Origin: Planctomycetota bacterium
GTDB lineage: Bacteria; Planctomycetota; Phycisphaerae; Tepidisphaerales; Tepidisphaeraceae
Reading direction: 5' to 3'
Length of the DNA stretch: 20,997 nt
Assembly (NCBI GenBank): GCA_023417885.1
Contig: JAEZED010000147.1
Location: forward strand, 1 to 20,997
Part shown: piece by piece, positions 13,160-20,997 of the stretch
How positions within the stretch are numbered: position 1 is the stretch's first letter
How the letters are laid out: each line of letters opens with the position of its first letter
Program-made: the position numbers and the translations under genes
Notes under the pieces: model-generated
Database searches by the model: none
The model's input: the letters and a program-made list of their open reading frames with translations, nothing else
Told to the model about the DNA's origin: nothing

Positions 13160-16100
13160 CCGAACAATCCAGAGGACCGTACTCGTCCGACTCCCACCCC
13201 CCGCCGGCGCCGCGCCGCGCCGGCGCCGCGTGGCATCTTCGAACCCCTCGAGCGGCGGCAACTACTCGCGGCGCTCCCCTTCCATCTCGACTTCGACGCC
13301 GACGCGGGCGGGATCCTCGACAAGGACGGCCAGGGCACCGGCTTCGTCAGCATCCAGCCGAACAAGAACGGCAACCAGTACCAGCCGAGCCTGATCGATC
13401 TCCAGACGGCCGGTGGACTGCTGTGGATGACGACCAACGGCACTTCCACCAGCGGCGGGAACGCGCGGCTCGACAACACGCTGGTCAACGCGCTCCAGGT
13501 CGACTTCGACGGAACAGGGCAGGTCTTCGAGATCCGCACCCGCATCAGCCAGGGGCTGTCGGACATCTCGACCGGCTATGAGCAGGCGGGAATCTTCTTC
13601 GGGCCTGACCAGGACAACTACCTCAAGCTCGTCGCCCTCTGGCACACCGACGACGGCGGCTCGCGCCTGGAGTTCACCGACGAATACAGCGACGGCGTCG
13701 GCGGCACCTACTCCACCGTGAGCAACGGCCGCGTCTTCGTCGGAAGCTGGAGCGAGGTCGACACGCTGGATCTCCGCCTCGTCGCGAACCCGACGACGGG
13801 TGTGGTGACGGCGTGGTACAAGCTGGACGGCGCCGCCGACTGGTCGCAGGTGCCGCACTCGATCACTGTCCCGACCGACAAGCGCAGCGCCTTCTTCACC
13901 AACCTCGCCAAGGCGGGACTGATCCAGTTCGACAAGAGCGACGCGCAGAACCTGACGGTCGCGTACGACTGGTTCACGGTCGAGCGGCAGGCGCCGGCGA
14001 CGGGCCCCAGCGTGCGCTCGATGCGCCCGGCTCCCGGCTCGACCAACGTCCTGCGCGACGCGTTCGTCGCGGTCGACCTGAATCTCCCCAACGGCGCGCT
14101 CGATCCCAGCACCGTCAACGGCGCCAGCGTCCACCTGATCAACAACGCCAACGGGCAGCTCGTCGCCGCCACCGTCAACACCACCGGCGGAGGCGACGCG
14201 ATCACCCTCACCCCCTCGGGCATTCTCGTCGCCAACACCAGTTACACGTTCCACATCACCTCGAACGTCAAGGACGTCAGCGGCGCTTCGTTCCAGCACT
14301 TCAGCGGCAGCTTCACGACCGGCACCAGCGTCGCCGAGAGCGATCCGCGCATCGCCTTCGACCGCACAATCCAGGCCGCCACCGTCGGCATCGGCTGGAC
14401 GGGCGCCACCGTGGGGCCCGACGGAAAGCTCTACGGTGTCACCGACGGCGGAGAGATACACCGCTTCGACATCGCCGCCGACGGCTCGCTGACGAACCGC
14501 ACGCTCCTGTTTAGCTACGAGGCCGCCACCGGCCAGAAGCGGCTGATCACCGGCCTGGCGTTCGATGTCGACGAGGGTTCGGGCGCGGGGATGACCGCAT
14601 ATGTCAGCCACGGGCAGTGGATCGACCCGGGCGACGACAGCGATCGAAGCGCCGCCGACTGGACCGGCGTCATCACGCGCTTCACCGGCGCCGTCCTCGG
14701 GTCGCGCCAGGACGTCATCGTCAACCTGCCGCGCAGCGTCTACGACCATCTGAACAACCAGCCCGTCTTCGGGCCCGACGGCCGGCTCTATTTCGTCATG
14801 GCGAGCAACTCCGCCATGGGCGCGCCCGACAGCACCTGGGGCAACCGCTCCGAGCGCCTGCTCAGCGGCGCCGTGCTCGCCGCCGATGTGCGCGGCATCG
14901 GCGGGACGCCCGTGGACGTGAAGACAGAGGACGGCGGGAGCTACGACCCCTACGCGCCGAACGCCCCCGTCCAGATCTACGCCACCGGCATCCGCAACGG
15001 ATGGGACCTCGTCTGGACGAGCGACGGACACCTCTTCGTCCCCGCCAATGGCAGCGCCGCCGGCGGAAACACGCCCGCGGGGCCGGGGAACAACCCCCCC
15101 GCCATCAACGGCGTCACGCAGACGCAGAACGACTTCCTCTTCCGCGTCGTCGAAGGGGGCTACTACGGGCACCCCAACCCGCTGCGCGGCGAGTACATCC
15201 TCAACGGCGGCAACCCGACCTCCGGGCCCGACCCTGCCGAGGTGAGTCAGTACCCCGTCGGCACGACGCCCCCGCCGAACTATGGCGGGTTCGCATACGA
15301 CTTCGGGCGCAACGTCAGCCCCAATGGCGTGATCGAATACGACTCCGCCGGCGCCCACTTCGGCGGAGCACTCGACGGCAAGCTCCTCGTCGTCCGGTAC
15401 AGCGGCGGCGACGACATCCTGATCCTGGACGTGGCGCCCGACGGCTCGGTCTCCAAGGCGTACGGCGGAAGCTTCGGGATGACGGGCATGACCGACCCGC
15501 TCGACATTGTCCAGGATCCGGCGACGGGGAACATCTACGTCGTCGAAGCCGGCTTCCGCAGCGACGGCGGAAACCCCGCCGGGCTGCGCATCAGCCTGCT
15601 GAAGCCGATCGCGGCCGCGACGGCGACGGTGGCCTCGCCGCGCATGCTCGACTTCGGCGCCGGAACCGCGCTGCACTTCAGCGACATCTTCGGCGACGCC
15701 ACGCCCGGCATCGCCCACCGCATCACGATCACCAACACCGGCGCCGGGCCGCTCGCCCTGCCGGCGGACGCCTTCGCCATCACGGGCGACGACGCGGCGC
15801 GGTTCAGCCTTTCGGGCGTCCCCGCCCTGCCGTCGACGCTCGCCGCCGGCGCGAGCCTGGACATCGACGTCAACTTCACCGCGGCGGCGAAGGGCGTGGT
15901 GTCGGCGCAGCTGGTCATCAAGACCAACGACTTCTCGCAGCCGACGCGGACGATCGCGCTCCGCGGCCTGGGAACGGTCGGTGAGGGGGGGAGCAACGAG
16001 CCCTCGCTCCAGCGCATCCTCGATCTCTACGGCCTGCCTGTCGTGGTCGGTGATCCGGATCCGGAGACGACTGACTACCCGGCGCAGACGAACGTCTCCG

Positions 16101-19100
16101 GCAGCGACGAGGTGATCCTCCAGACGCTGCGCAAGGCGGGCAGCGGCCCTGTGACCATCCAGCTGCTGGCGAGCATGGGGACTGCCAACGTCAACGGGTT
16201 CACCGACACGTCTGCCCTCTCCTACTACAACCCGACGACGGCGGCGAAGGTGGAGCTGGCGCGCATCGCCAAGACGTACGCGCAGACGGTGAACGTCACC
16301 CACTCCGGCACGCTCAGCTTCAGCCCGGGGGGTGACTTCGGACTCGTCGGCACCTTCTTCGACTTCGGCCCGAGAGACGTCTGGAGCCAGGACGCCCGCA
16401 ACACCTGGGAGAGCACCGCCGACGAGCGCCGGAAGGTGCGCTTCTTCCCGCTGAAGGACGCGGACGGGCAGGTCGTCCCCAACGCGTATGTCTTCGCCTT
16501 CGAGGAGTATCACCTCGCGACGGACCAGAACGACATCGTCGGGGTTATCTACAACGTCCAGGCGGCCGGCAGCCCCGCGAACGCCGCGATCACCAACAAG
16601 GATGGTGTTCCGTTCCACGACCGGCTGATCTTCAGCCGCATCCGCGACCTCGACGCCGGCCTGCCGAACAAGGTCCACGACACCGCGACCTTCACGATCA
16701 CGAATTCCGGCGGGCAGACGCTGACGATCACGAGCATCGGCGTCTCGAACGGCGACTTCCAGGTGATCTCCGGCGGGACGGGCGGGGGCGCCGTGCAGGT
16801 GGCGCCCGGCGCCTCGCACGACGTGACGGTGAAGTTCGTCTACAACCACCCGAGCGACCGCGGCTCGAAGGTGCGCAGCGCTACGCTGACGATCCAGAGC
16901 AACGACGCCGACTCGCCGAACCAGTCGGTCGAGCTGCGCGGCCTCTGGCAGAGCGACAGCGAGACGGGCGACAACGCCACCAGCCAGGAGCCGAACCTAT
17001 ACGAGCTCGTCCAGGTGCTGGGCTATGCCATCGACGTCGGCCCGAACCTCGGGCGCGACCACGACACCGGCACCAACACCGGCGGGAGCGTCGAGCGCAT
17101 CGGCACCGAGACCCTCAGCGCATACTGGCGCAAGGCTGATTCGGGCCGGCCTGTCGAGATCCTCCAGCTCGCCGCCTGGCACCGCCAGACGACGACCACC
17201 AACACGCGCACGCGCTGGTACCTCCAGAGCAATCCCAACAGCCCCACCTTCCTCTTCCAGCACGACGCCGAGTACAGCCAGAGCTTCCTCCCGCCGCTGG
17301 TGGGCAGCAGCGCCCAGTCGCGCGCCACGTTCGACCCCGGGAGCAATGCGTTCGGCCTGAAATTCGACGCCCACTTCTCCGACCCGGCCCTCAACGCCAA
17401 CCAGAACGACGACGGCCACGCCATGCGCTGGTGGGCGCTGCACGACCGCGAGGGAAACCGCATCGAGGATGCATGGCTCGTCGGCCACGACTACACCGGC
17501 ACGACCTTCGCCAACTACGACTACCAGGACAATCTCTACATCGTCTACAACGCCCGTCCCGTCAGCGGGCCCACGGCGCCGCAGGGACTTGACGCCACCG
17601 GCGACAGCAGCGGCAACATCCTCGAGTGGTCTAAGAACACCGAGGGCAACCTCGCCGGGTACAACGTCTACCGCTCCGACAGCCCCACCGGCACCTTCAC
17701 GAAGCTCAACGCCTCGCTCATCACCGCCGCCGGCAGCGACGTCAGCTACACCGACACCACGGCGCCCGTCGGCGAGGTGAGCTACTACCGCGTCGTGCCC
17801 GTGGACGAGCACGGCACCGAAGGCGCCGCCGCCACCGCCGACGCGCTGCGCCCCAGCGGCCCGAGCGTTCCGGCGGCCCCCGGCGGGCTGCACGCGACGA
17901 CCGTGGAGTACAACCGCGTCGTCCTCGCCTGGACGGACAACAGCGACAACGAGACGGGCTTCCGGATCGAGCGGGCGATCGGCGCCGGGGCCTTCACCCT
18001 CGTCGGCACCGTCGGGCCCAACGTCGCAGGCTTCACCGACAACACCGTCGATCCACTCACCGGCTACCGATACCGCGTCCTGGCCTACAACGCCGCGGGC
18101 AACAGCAACCCGAGCAACGTCGTCTCCGTCGACACCCCCGCCGACCCGACGCAGATCGCGGCCCCCGACGACCTGCGCCTGGCGGAGGAGGCCGGCCCCT
18201 ACCGCGTCGCCCTCGCCTGGGACGACAACAGCGGCAACGAAACGGGCTTCCGCATCGAACGCGCCACCGGGGCCGGCGTGTTCAGCGTGCTGGCGACCAT
18301 CCAGGCCGCTGACGTCACCAGCTTCGCGGACGAGACGGTGCAGCCGCGCACCGACTACCGCTACCGCGTGATCGCGTTCAACACCGTCGCCTCGAGCGCG
18401 GCCAGCAACGTGCTGGAGGTCTCGACGCCCGGCGACCCGACGCAGATCGCCGCCCCTACCGGCCTCTCCGCGGTCGCGGCCGGCCCGGGGCAGGTGAACC
18501 TCTCCTGGACCGACAACGCCGACAACGAGAGCTCGTTCGTCGTCGAGCGCCGCACCTCCGGCGGGGCGTGGGAGCAGATCGCCATCGTCGGCCAGGACGC
18601 GCAGGCCTACGTGGACGTTGCCGTCGGTCCTGAGACCGACTACGTCTACCGCGTCCACGCGCGCAACGCCCTGGCACGCAGCGCCGATTCCAACGAGGCC
18701 GCCGTCACCACGCCGGCGAGCGACGGGTACATCAACGACAACATCGGCGACGCCACCGGCACGACGACCATCGTCACGCCCGGCATCGACCATGACATCA
18801 CAGCGACCGGCAGCGGGATGGGCGGCAGCGCCGACAATCTCCGCTTCATGCACCGGCTCGTCATCGGCGACTTCGACTTCGTCGTCCGGGTGAGCGACCT
18901 CGACCCCGCGGATCCGTCCTCGGCCGCCGGGCTGATGGTGCGGCTCTCGACAGATCCGGGCGCTCCGGCCCTCTTCCTGAACACGACCTCCTCCGGCGTC
19001 ACGCTTACCCATCGCGCCACTGCAGGCGCCGCCGCGGGCAGCACCGGGTCCGCCAGTCCCGGCGTGCCGGTGTCGTTGCGACTGGTGCGCTCCGGCGACA

Positions 19101-20935
19101 CCTTCACCGCGTTCCATAGCGCTGACGGCACGACATGGACGCAGCTGGCCCAGGTGGACATCGCCCTGCCGCCGGCCGTGCGTCTCGGCATTGCGGTGGC
19201 CAGCGGGTCGAACGATCCGACGGCCGCGGAGTTCCGCGGGCTGGGGATCGCCCAGGAGGAGTCTCCTGCGGCGCCCACGGGGCTCGCGGCGCAGGTGCAG
19301 GGGAGCCACAGTGTCCAGCTCACATGGAACGACGCGGCCTTCAACGAGACGGCCTACCGCGTCGAGCGTCGCAACGCCGGCGGTACGACCTGGCAGGTGC
19401 TGACGGCCCTCGCCGACGGGACGACCATCTTCACCGACAGCAGCGTCCTTCCCGGCTCGGGATACGAGTACCGCGTGCTGGCGGTGAACGACGTGGGCGA
19501 GGCGGCCAGCGACGTCGTCTCTGCCGACGTGCCCAACGCCGATCCGAACCCCCCCACCAACCTGAACGGCTCCGCCGGGAGCGACACGCGCCGCGGCGTG
19601 GTGCTGCGCTGGGGCGGAGAGAACGTGCACAGCTACCGCATCGAACGCCGCATCAACGCCGGCGGCGAGTGGGGGGCGTGGGAGGAAGTGACGACGGTCA
19701 GCGGCGTCGCCCGCAGCCTGCGCGACGCCTCGGCGCGCCCCGGCCAGACCTACCAGTACCGGGTGATCGCGCTCGGCGCCGGCGGCGAGGAGAGCGGGCC
19801 TTCGGGCGTGGTCACCGTCGCCACGGCGCAGTCCCCCGCCCTGCCGTCGCCCGACCTGACAGCGAATGCGCTGAGTGATCGCACGATTCGCCTGGCATGG
19901 GACGACACGAGCGAGGGAGAGACGGGGTACCGCGTTCAGCGCCGCTCGCCCGGGGGCACCTGGTATGACCTCGGCATCGCGCCCGCAGGGTCCACGATGT
20001 ATCTCGATCAGGGCCTTTCGGGCGGAAACCTCTACGCCTACCGCGTGCGCGCCGAGGGGAACGGTTCCGTCGGCCCCTGGTCGGGCGTCGTCATCGCCGA
20101 GACGCCCGCCCCCGCGCAGTGGCAACACGTGGCCGTCGGCGGGGTCACGAGCGGCTCGACCGACATTCGCCCCGGCGCCCACTACGACCTCGTCGCCGGT
20201 GGCTCGGATGTCGGCGGAGCGGCCGACGCCTTCGGGTATGTCTATCGCCACGTCAGCGGCGACTTCGACTATGCCGTCCGCCTGATCAGCCTCGACGGCG
20301 CCGACCCGGAACGGATGGCCGGGCTGATGGCCCGGACGTCTCTCGACGCCGGCAGCCGCAATGTCTTCATGAAGCTGCGAGAAAGCGACGCAGCACTTAG
20401 CACCCGCGCAACCGACGGCGGAGAGACCACCAGCGCCGGTGACACCGCGACCACGCCCGGGCAGAACTGGGTCCGATTGCAGCGCACCGGCAATGAGCTT
20501 GTTGGCTACGTCGGCGCGGGAGACGGCATGTGGGCTGAGGTGGCGCGAGTCACGCTCGACCTCGGCGCCAACATCCTGCTCGGCCTCGCCACCAGCGCCC
20601 ACAGCGACGACGGTGCCGCCACCGCCAGGTTCCGTGACCTGACGGACCTCCGCGCCACCGGCAAGCTGCCGGCGCCCCCCACGGGCCTCGCCGGGTCAAC
20701 GGAGGATGGTGCGATCCAGCTCACGTGGAACGACTCCAGCGGCGGCCGAAGCGGCTTCCGCCTCCAACGCCGTGAGGTGGGCGGCCTGTGGGAGGATCTC
20801 GGCTTCGTCAGCGCGGGCGTCACCAACTACGCCGACGATGATGTCACGACGGGGCGATTCTACGAGTATCGCCTTGCCGGCGAGTCGCCCGCGGGCGTCG
20901 GCCGGTTCGGCAGTGCGATCATGGTCGAAGCGTAA
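13157..20935 (+). CDS. Giant exported multidomain protein (sugar-dehydrogenase-like propeller and FN3 array)
   Basis: 2592 aa from GTG 13157. An Arg-rich N-terminus leads to FEPLERRQLLAA (28-39), a variant of the planctomycete LEPR-XLL export motif. Then come a concanavalin-like/DUF1349-type domain (about 41-278), an SbsA-like Ig domain (about 280-393), and a glucose/sorbosone dehydrogenase-like beta-propeller (about 396-818) with GPDGKLYGVTDGGEI and YATGIRNGWDLVW. Two copies of a module follow (about 821-1138 and 1155-1472), each a Hydin-like Ig domain plus an unfamiliar C-terminal part. Eight FN3 domains fill the rest (about 1472-1857, 2036-2319 and 2504-2592), with DUF1349-like domains at 1858-2035 and 2320-2503. 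No cysteine is present. It probably sits outside the cell and may bind carbohydrates; enzymatic activity of the propeller is uncertain. It ends in an FN3 domain with no sorting signal. Confidence 0.9.
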   Translation: MPNNPEDRTRPTPTPRRRRAAPAPRGIFEPLERRQLLAALPFHLDFDADAGGILDKDGQGTGFVSIQPNKNGNQYQPSLIDLQTAGGLLWMTTNGTSTSGGNARLDNTLVNALQVDFDGTGQVFEIRTRISQGLSDISTGYEQAGIFFGPDQDNYLKLVALWHTDDGGSRLEFTDEYSDGVGGTYSTVSNGRVFVGSWSEVDTLDLRLVANPTTGVVTAWYKLDGAADWSQVPHSITVPTDKRSAFFTNLAKAGLIQFDKSDAQNLTVAYDWFTVERQAPATGPSVRSMRPAPGSTNVLRDAFVAVDLNLPNGALDPSTVNGASVHLINNANGQLVAATVNTTGGGDAITLTPSGILVANTSYTFHITSNVKDVSGASFQHFSGSFTTGTSVAESDPRIAFDRTIQAATVGIGWTGATVGPDGKLYGVTDGGEIHRFDIAADGSLTNRTLLFSYEAATGQKRLITGLAFDVDEGSGAGMTAYVSHGQWIDPGDDSDRSAADWTGVITRFTGAVLGSRQDVIVNLPRSVYDHLNNQPVFGPDGRLYFVMASNSAMGAPDSTWGNRSERLLSGAVLAADVRGIGGTPVDVKTEDGGSYDPYAPNAPVQIYATGIRNGWDLVWTSDGHLFVPANGSAAGGNTPAGPGNNPPAINGVTQTQNDFLFRVVEGGYYGHPNPLRGEYILNGGNPTSGPDPAEVSQYPVGTTPPPNYGGFAYDFGRNVSPNGVIEYDSAGAHFGGALDGKLLVVRYSGGDDILILDVAPDGSVSKAYGGSFGMTGMTDPLDIVQDPATGNIYVVEAGFRSDGGNPAGLRISLLKPIAAATATVASPRMLDFGAGTALHFSDIFGDATPGIAHRITITNTGAGPLALPADAFAITGDDAARFSLSGVPALPSTLAAGASLDIDVNFTAAAKGVVSAQLVIKTNDFSQPTRTIALRGLGTVGEGGSNEPSLQRILDLYGLPVVVGDPDPETTDYPAQTNVSGSDEVILQTLRKAGSGPVTIQLLASMGTANVNGFTDTSALSYYNPTTAAKVELARIAKTYAQTVNVTHSGTLSFSPGGDFGLVGTFFDFGPRDVWSQDARNTWESTADERRKVRFFPLKDADGQVVPNAYVFAFEEYHLATDQNDIVGVIYNVQAAGSPANAAITNKDGVPFHDRLIFSRIRDLDAGLPNKVHDTATFTITNSGGQTLTITSIGVSNGDFQVISGGTGGGAVQVAPGASHDVTVKFVYNHPSDRGSKVRSATLTIQSNDADSPNQSVELRGLWQSDSETGDNATSQEPNLYELVQVLGYAIDVGPNLGRDHDTGTNTGGSVERIGTETLSAYWRKADSGRPVEILQLAAWHRQTTTTNTRTRWYLQSNPNSPTFLFQHDAEYSQSFLPPLVGSSAQSRATFDPGSNAFGLKFDAHFSDPALNANQNDDGHAMRWWALHDREGNRIEDAWLVGHDYTGTTFANYDYQDNLYIVYNARPVSGPTAPQGLDATGDSSGNILEWSKNTEGNLAGYNVYRSDSPTGTFTKLNASLITAAGSDVSYTDTTAPVGEVSYYRVVPVDEHGTEGAAATADALRPSGPSVPAAPGGLHATTVEYNRVVLAWTDNSDNETGFRIERAIGAGAFTLVGTVGPNVAGFTDNTVDPLTGYRYRVLAYNAAGNSNPSNVVSVDTPADPTQIAAPDDLRLAEEAGPYRVALAWDDNSGNETGFRIERATGAGVFSVLATIQAADVTSFADETVQPRTDYRYRVIAFNTVASSAASNVLEVSTPGDPTQIAAPTGLSAVAAGPGQVNLSWTDNADNESSFVVERRTSGGAWEQIAIVGQDAQAYVDVAVGPETDYVYRVHARNALARSADSNEAAVTTPASDGYINDNIGDATGTTTIVTPGIDHDITATGSGMGGSADNLRFMHRLVIGDFDFVVRVSDLDPADPSSAAGLMVRLSTDPGAPALFLNTTSSGVTLTHRATAGAAAGSTGSASPGVPVSLRLVRSGDTFTAFHSADGTTWTQLAQVDIALPPAVRLGIAVASGSNDPTAAEFRGLGIAQEESPAAPTGLAAQVQGSHSVQLTWNDAAFNETAYRVERRNAGGTTWQVLTALADGTTIFTDSSVLPGSGYEYRVLAVNDVGEAASDVVSADVPNADPNPPTNLNGSAGSDTRRGVVLRWGGENVHSYRIERRINAGGEWGAWEEVTTVSGVARSLRDASARPGQTYQYRVIALGAGGEESGPSGVVTVATAQSPALPSPDLTANALSDRTIRLAWDDTSEGETGYRVQRRSPGGTWYDLGIAPAGSTMYLDQGLSGGNLYAYRVRAEGNGSVGPWSGVVIAETPAPAQWQHVAVGGVTSGSTDIRPGAHYDLVAGGSDVGGAADAFGYVYRHVSGDFDYAVRLISLDGADPERMAGLMARTSLDAGSRNVFMKLRESDAALSTRATDGGETTSAGDTATTPGQNWVRLQRTGNELVGYVGAGDGMWAEVARVTLDLGANILLGLATSAHSDDGAATARFRDLTDLRATGKLPAPPTGLAGSTEDGAIQLTWNDSSGGRSGFRLQRREVGGLWEDLGFVSAGVTNYADDDVTTGRFYEYRLAGESPAGVGRFGSAIMVEA
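18142..18450 (+). repeat. Duplicated FN3 linker with 291-base period
   Basis: The 18 bases CGACCCGACGCAGATCGC occur at 18142-18159 and again at 18433-18450, 291 bases (97 codons) apart. Both encode the linker DPTQIA at the start of FN3 domains 3 and 4. The identity at DNA level inside diverged domains points to a recent tandem duplication or gene conversion. Confidence 0.7.
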
Positions 20936-20997
20936 TAACCCAATCCATGACAGCCTCGGGGCGGGGGGGGGGGGGGGGGGGGCGGGGCGCGCCGGGG
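20936..20997. other. Window end with 20-base G run
   Basis: After the stop codon the sequence contains 20 consecutive G (20963-20982) flanked by more G-rich sequence to the end. No terminator or start of a further gene is seen. The run looks like a contig-edge or no-signal base-calling artefact rather than biology. Confidence 0.7.

Noticed and set aside
13062..13394. Frame from ATG 13062 (begins MKREVKQ)
   Set aside because: The attractive start is in a different frame from the giant gene, soon becomes Arg/Ser/Pro-rich and overlaps well-supported coding sequence.
16997..20602. 1201-residue and similar long minus-strand frames opposite the giant gene
   Set aside because: Antisense shadows produced by GC-rich codons; the plus-strand frame carries recognisable domains throughout.
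1..20997. tRNA, rRNA, CRISPR, insertion sequences and att sites
   Set aside because: No cloverleaf with a CCA-type end, conserved rRNA segment, regular repeat-spacer pattern, transposase or integrase was seen by eye.

Overview
The window is GC-rich DNA that most likely comes from a planctomycete, probably the Phycisphaerae side of the phylum. The strongest clue is the N-terminus of the giant protein at 13157-20935, whose motif FEPLERRQLLAA is a variant of the planctomycete 'LEPR-XLL' export motif. That protein is also built from cysteine-free FN3, choice-of-anchor and sugar-dehydrogenase-like modules, a style common in that phylum. No rRNA, tRNA, CRISPR array, insertion sequence, integrase or prophage gene was seen. 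The 20-G run at 20963-20982 suggests that the window ends at a contig edge.

Layout. Positions 1-73 (minus) may hold the start of a gene leaving the window. 181-1824 (+) is an exported protein of unknown function with three degenerate repeats. A minus-strand pair follows: a YqaA/DedA-type membrane protein (3285-2539) and a metallo-beta-lactamase-fold hydrolase (2498-1842). Divergent from it, 3403-3756 (+) looks like a small Tat-exported protein broken by two compensating one-base shifts. Next come a PA0069-type radical SAM protein (3861-5012) and clpC (5348-7906), separated by a 335-base region rich in inverted repeats. clpC ends in a strong intrinsic terminator. 8101-8805 (+) encodes an ECF-sigma-like protein with a C-terminal membrane helix, and its 3' end overlaps the convergent DUF6498-type membrane protein gene (9522-8773).

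From 12791 down to 8773 five genes lie on the minus strand: an FHA protein, an HtrA-like serine protease lacking a signal peptide, a small membrane protein whose Shine-Dalgarno is buried in a perfect 15-bp hairpin, a zinc-less MDR oxidoreductase and the DUF6498-type protein. The FHA gene diverges from the giant gene across a 365-base intergenic region.

Functional themes. ClpC, the HtrA-like protease and the sigma-like protein suggest protein quality control and stress response, but only ClpC has a firm role. The giant protein is probably exported and may bind surfaces or carbohydrates. I did not find an obvious new defence or biosynthetic system. The most unusual items are the hairpin over the Shine-Dalgarno at 11077-11115, the membrane-anchored sigma-like protein, the duplicated uncharacterised module in the giant protein, and the broken Tat gene.
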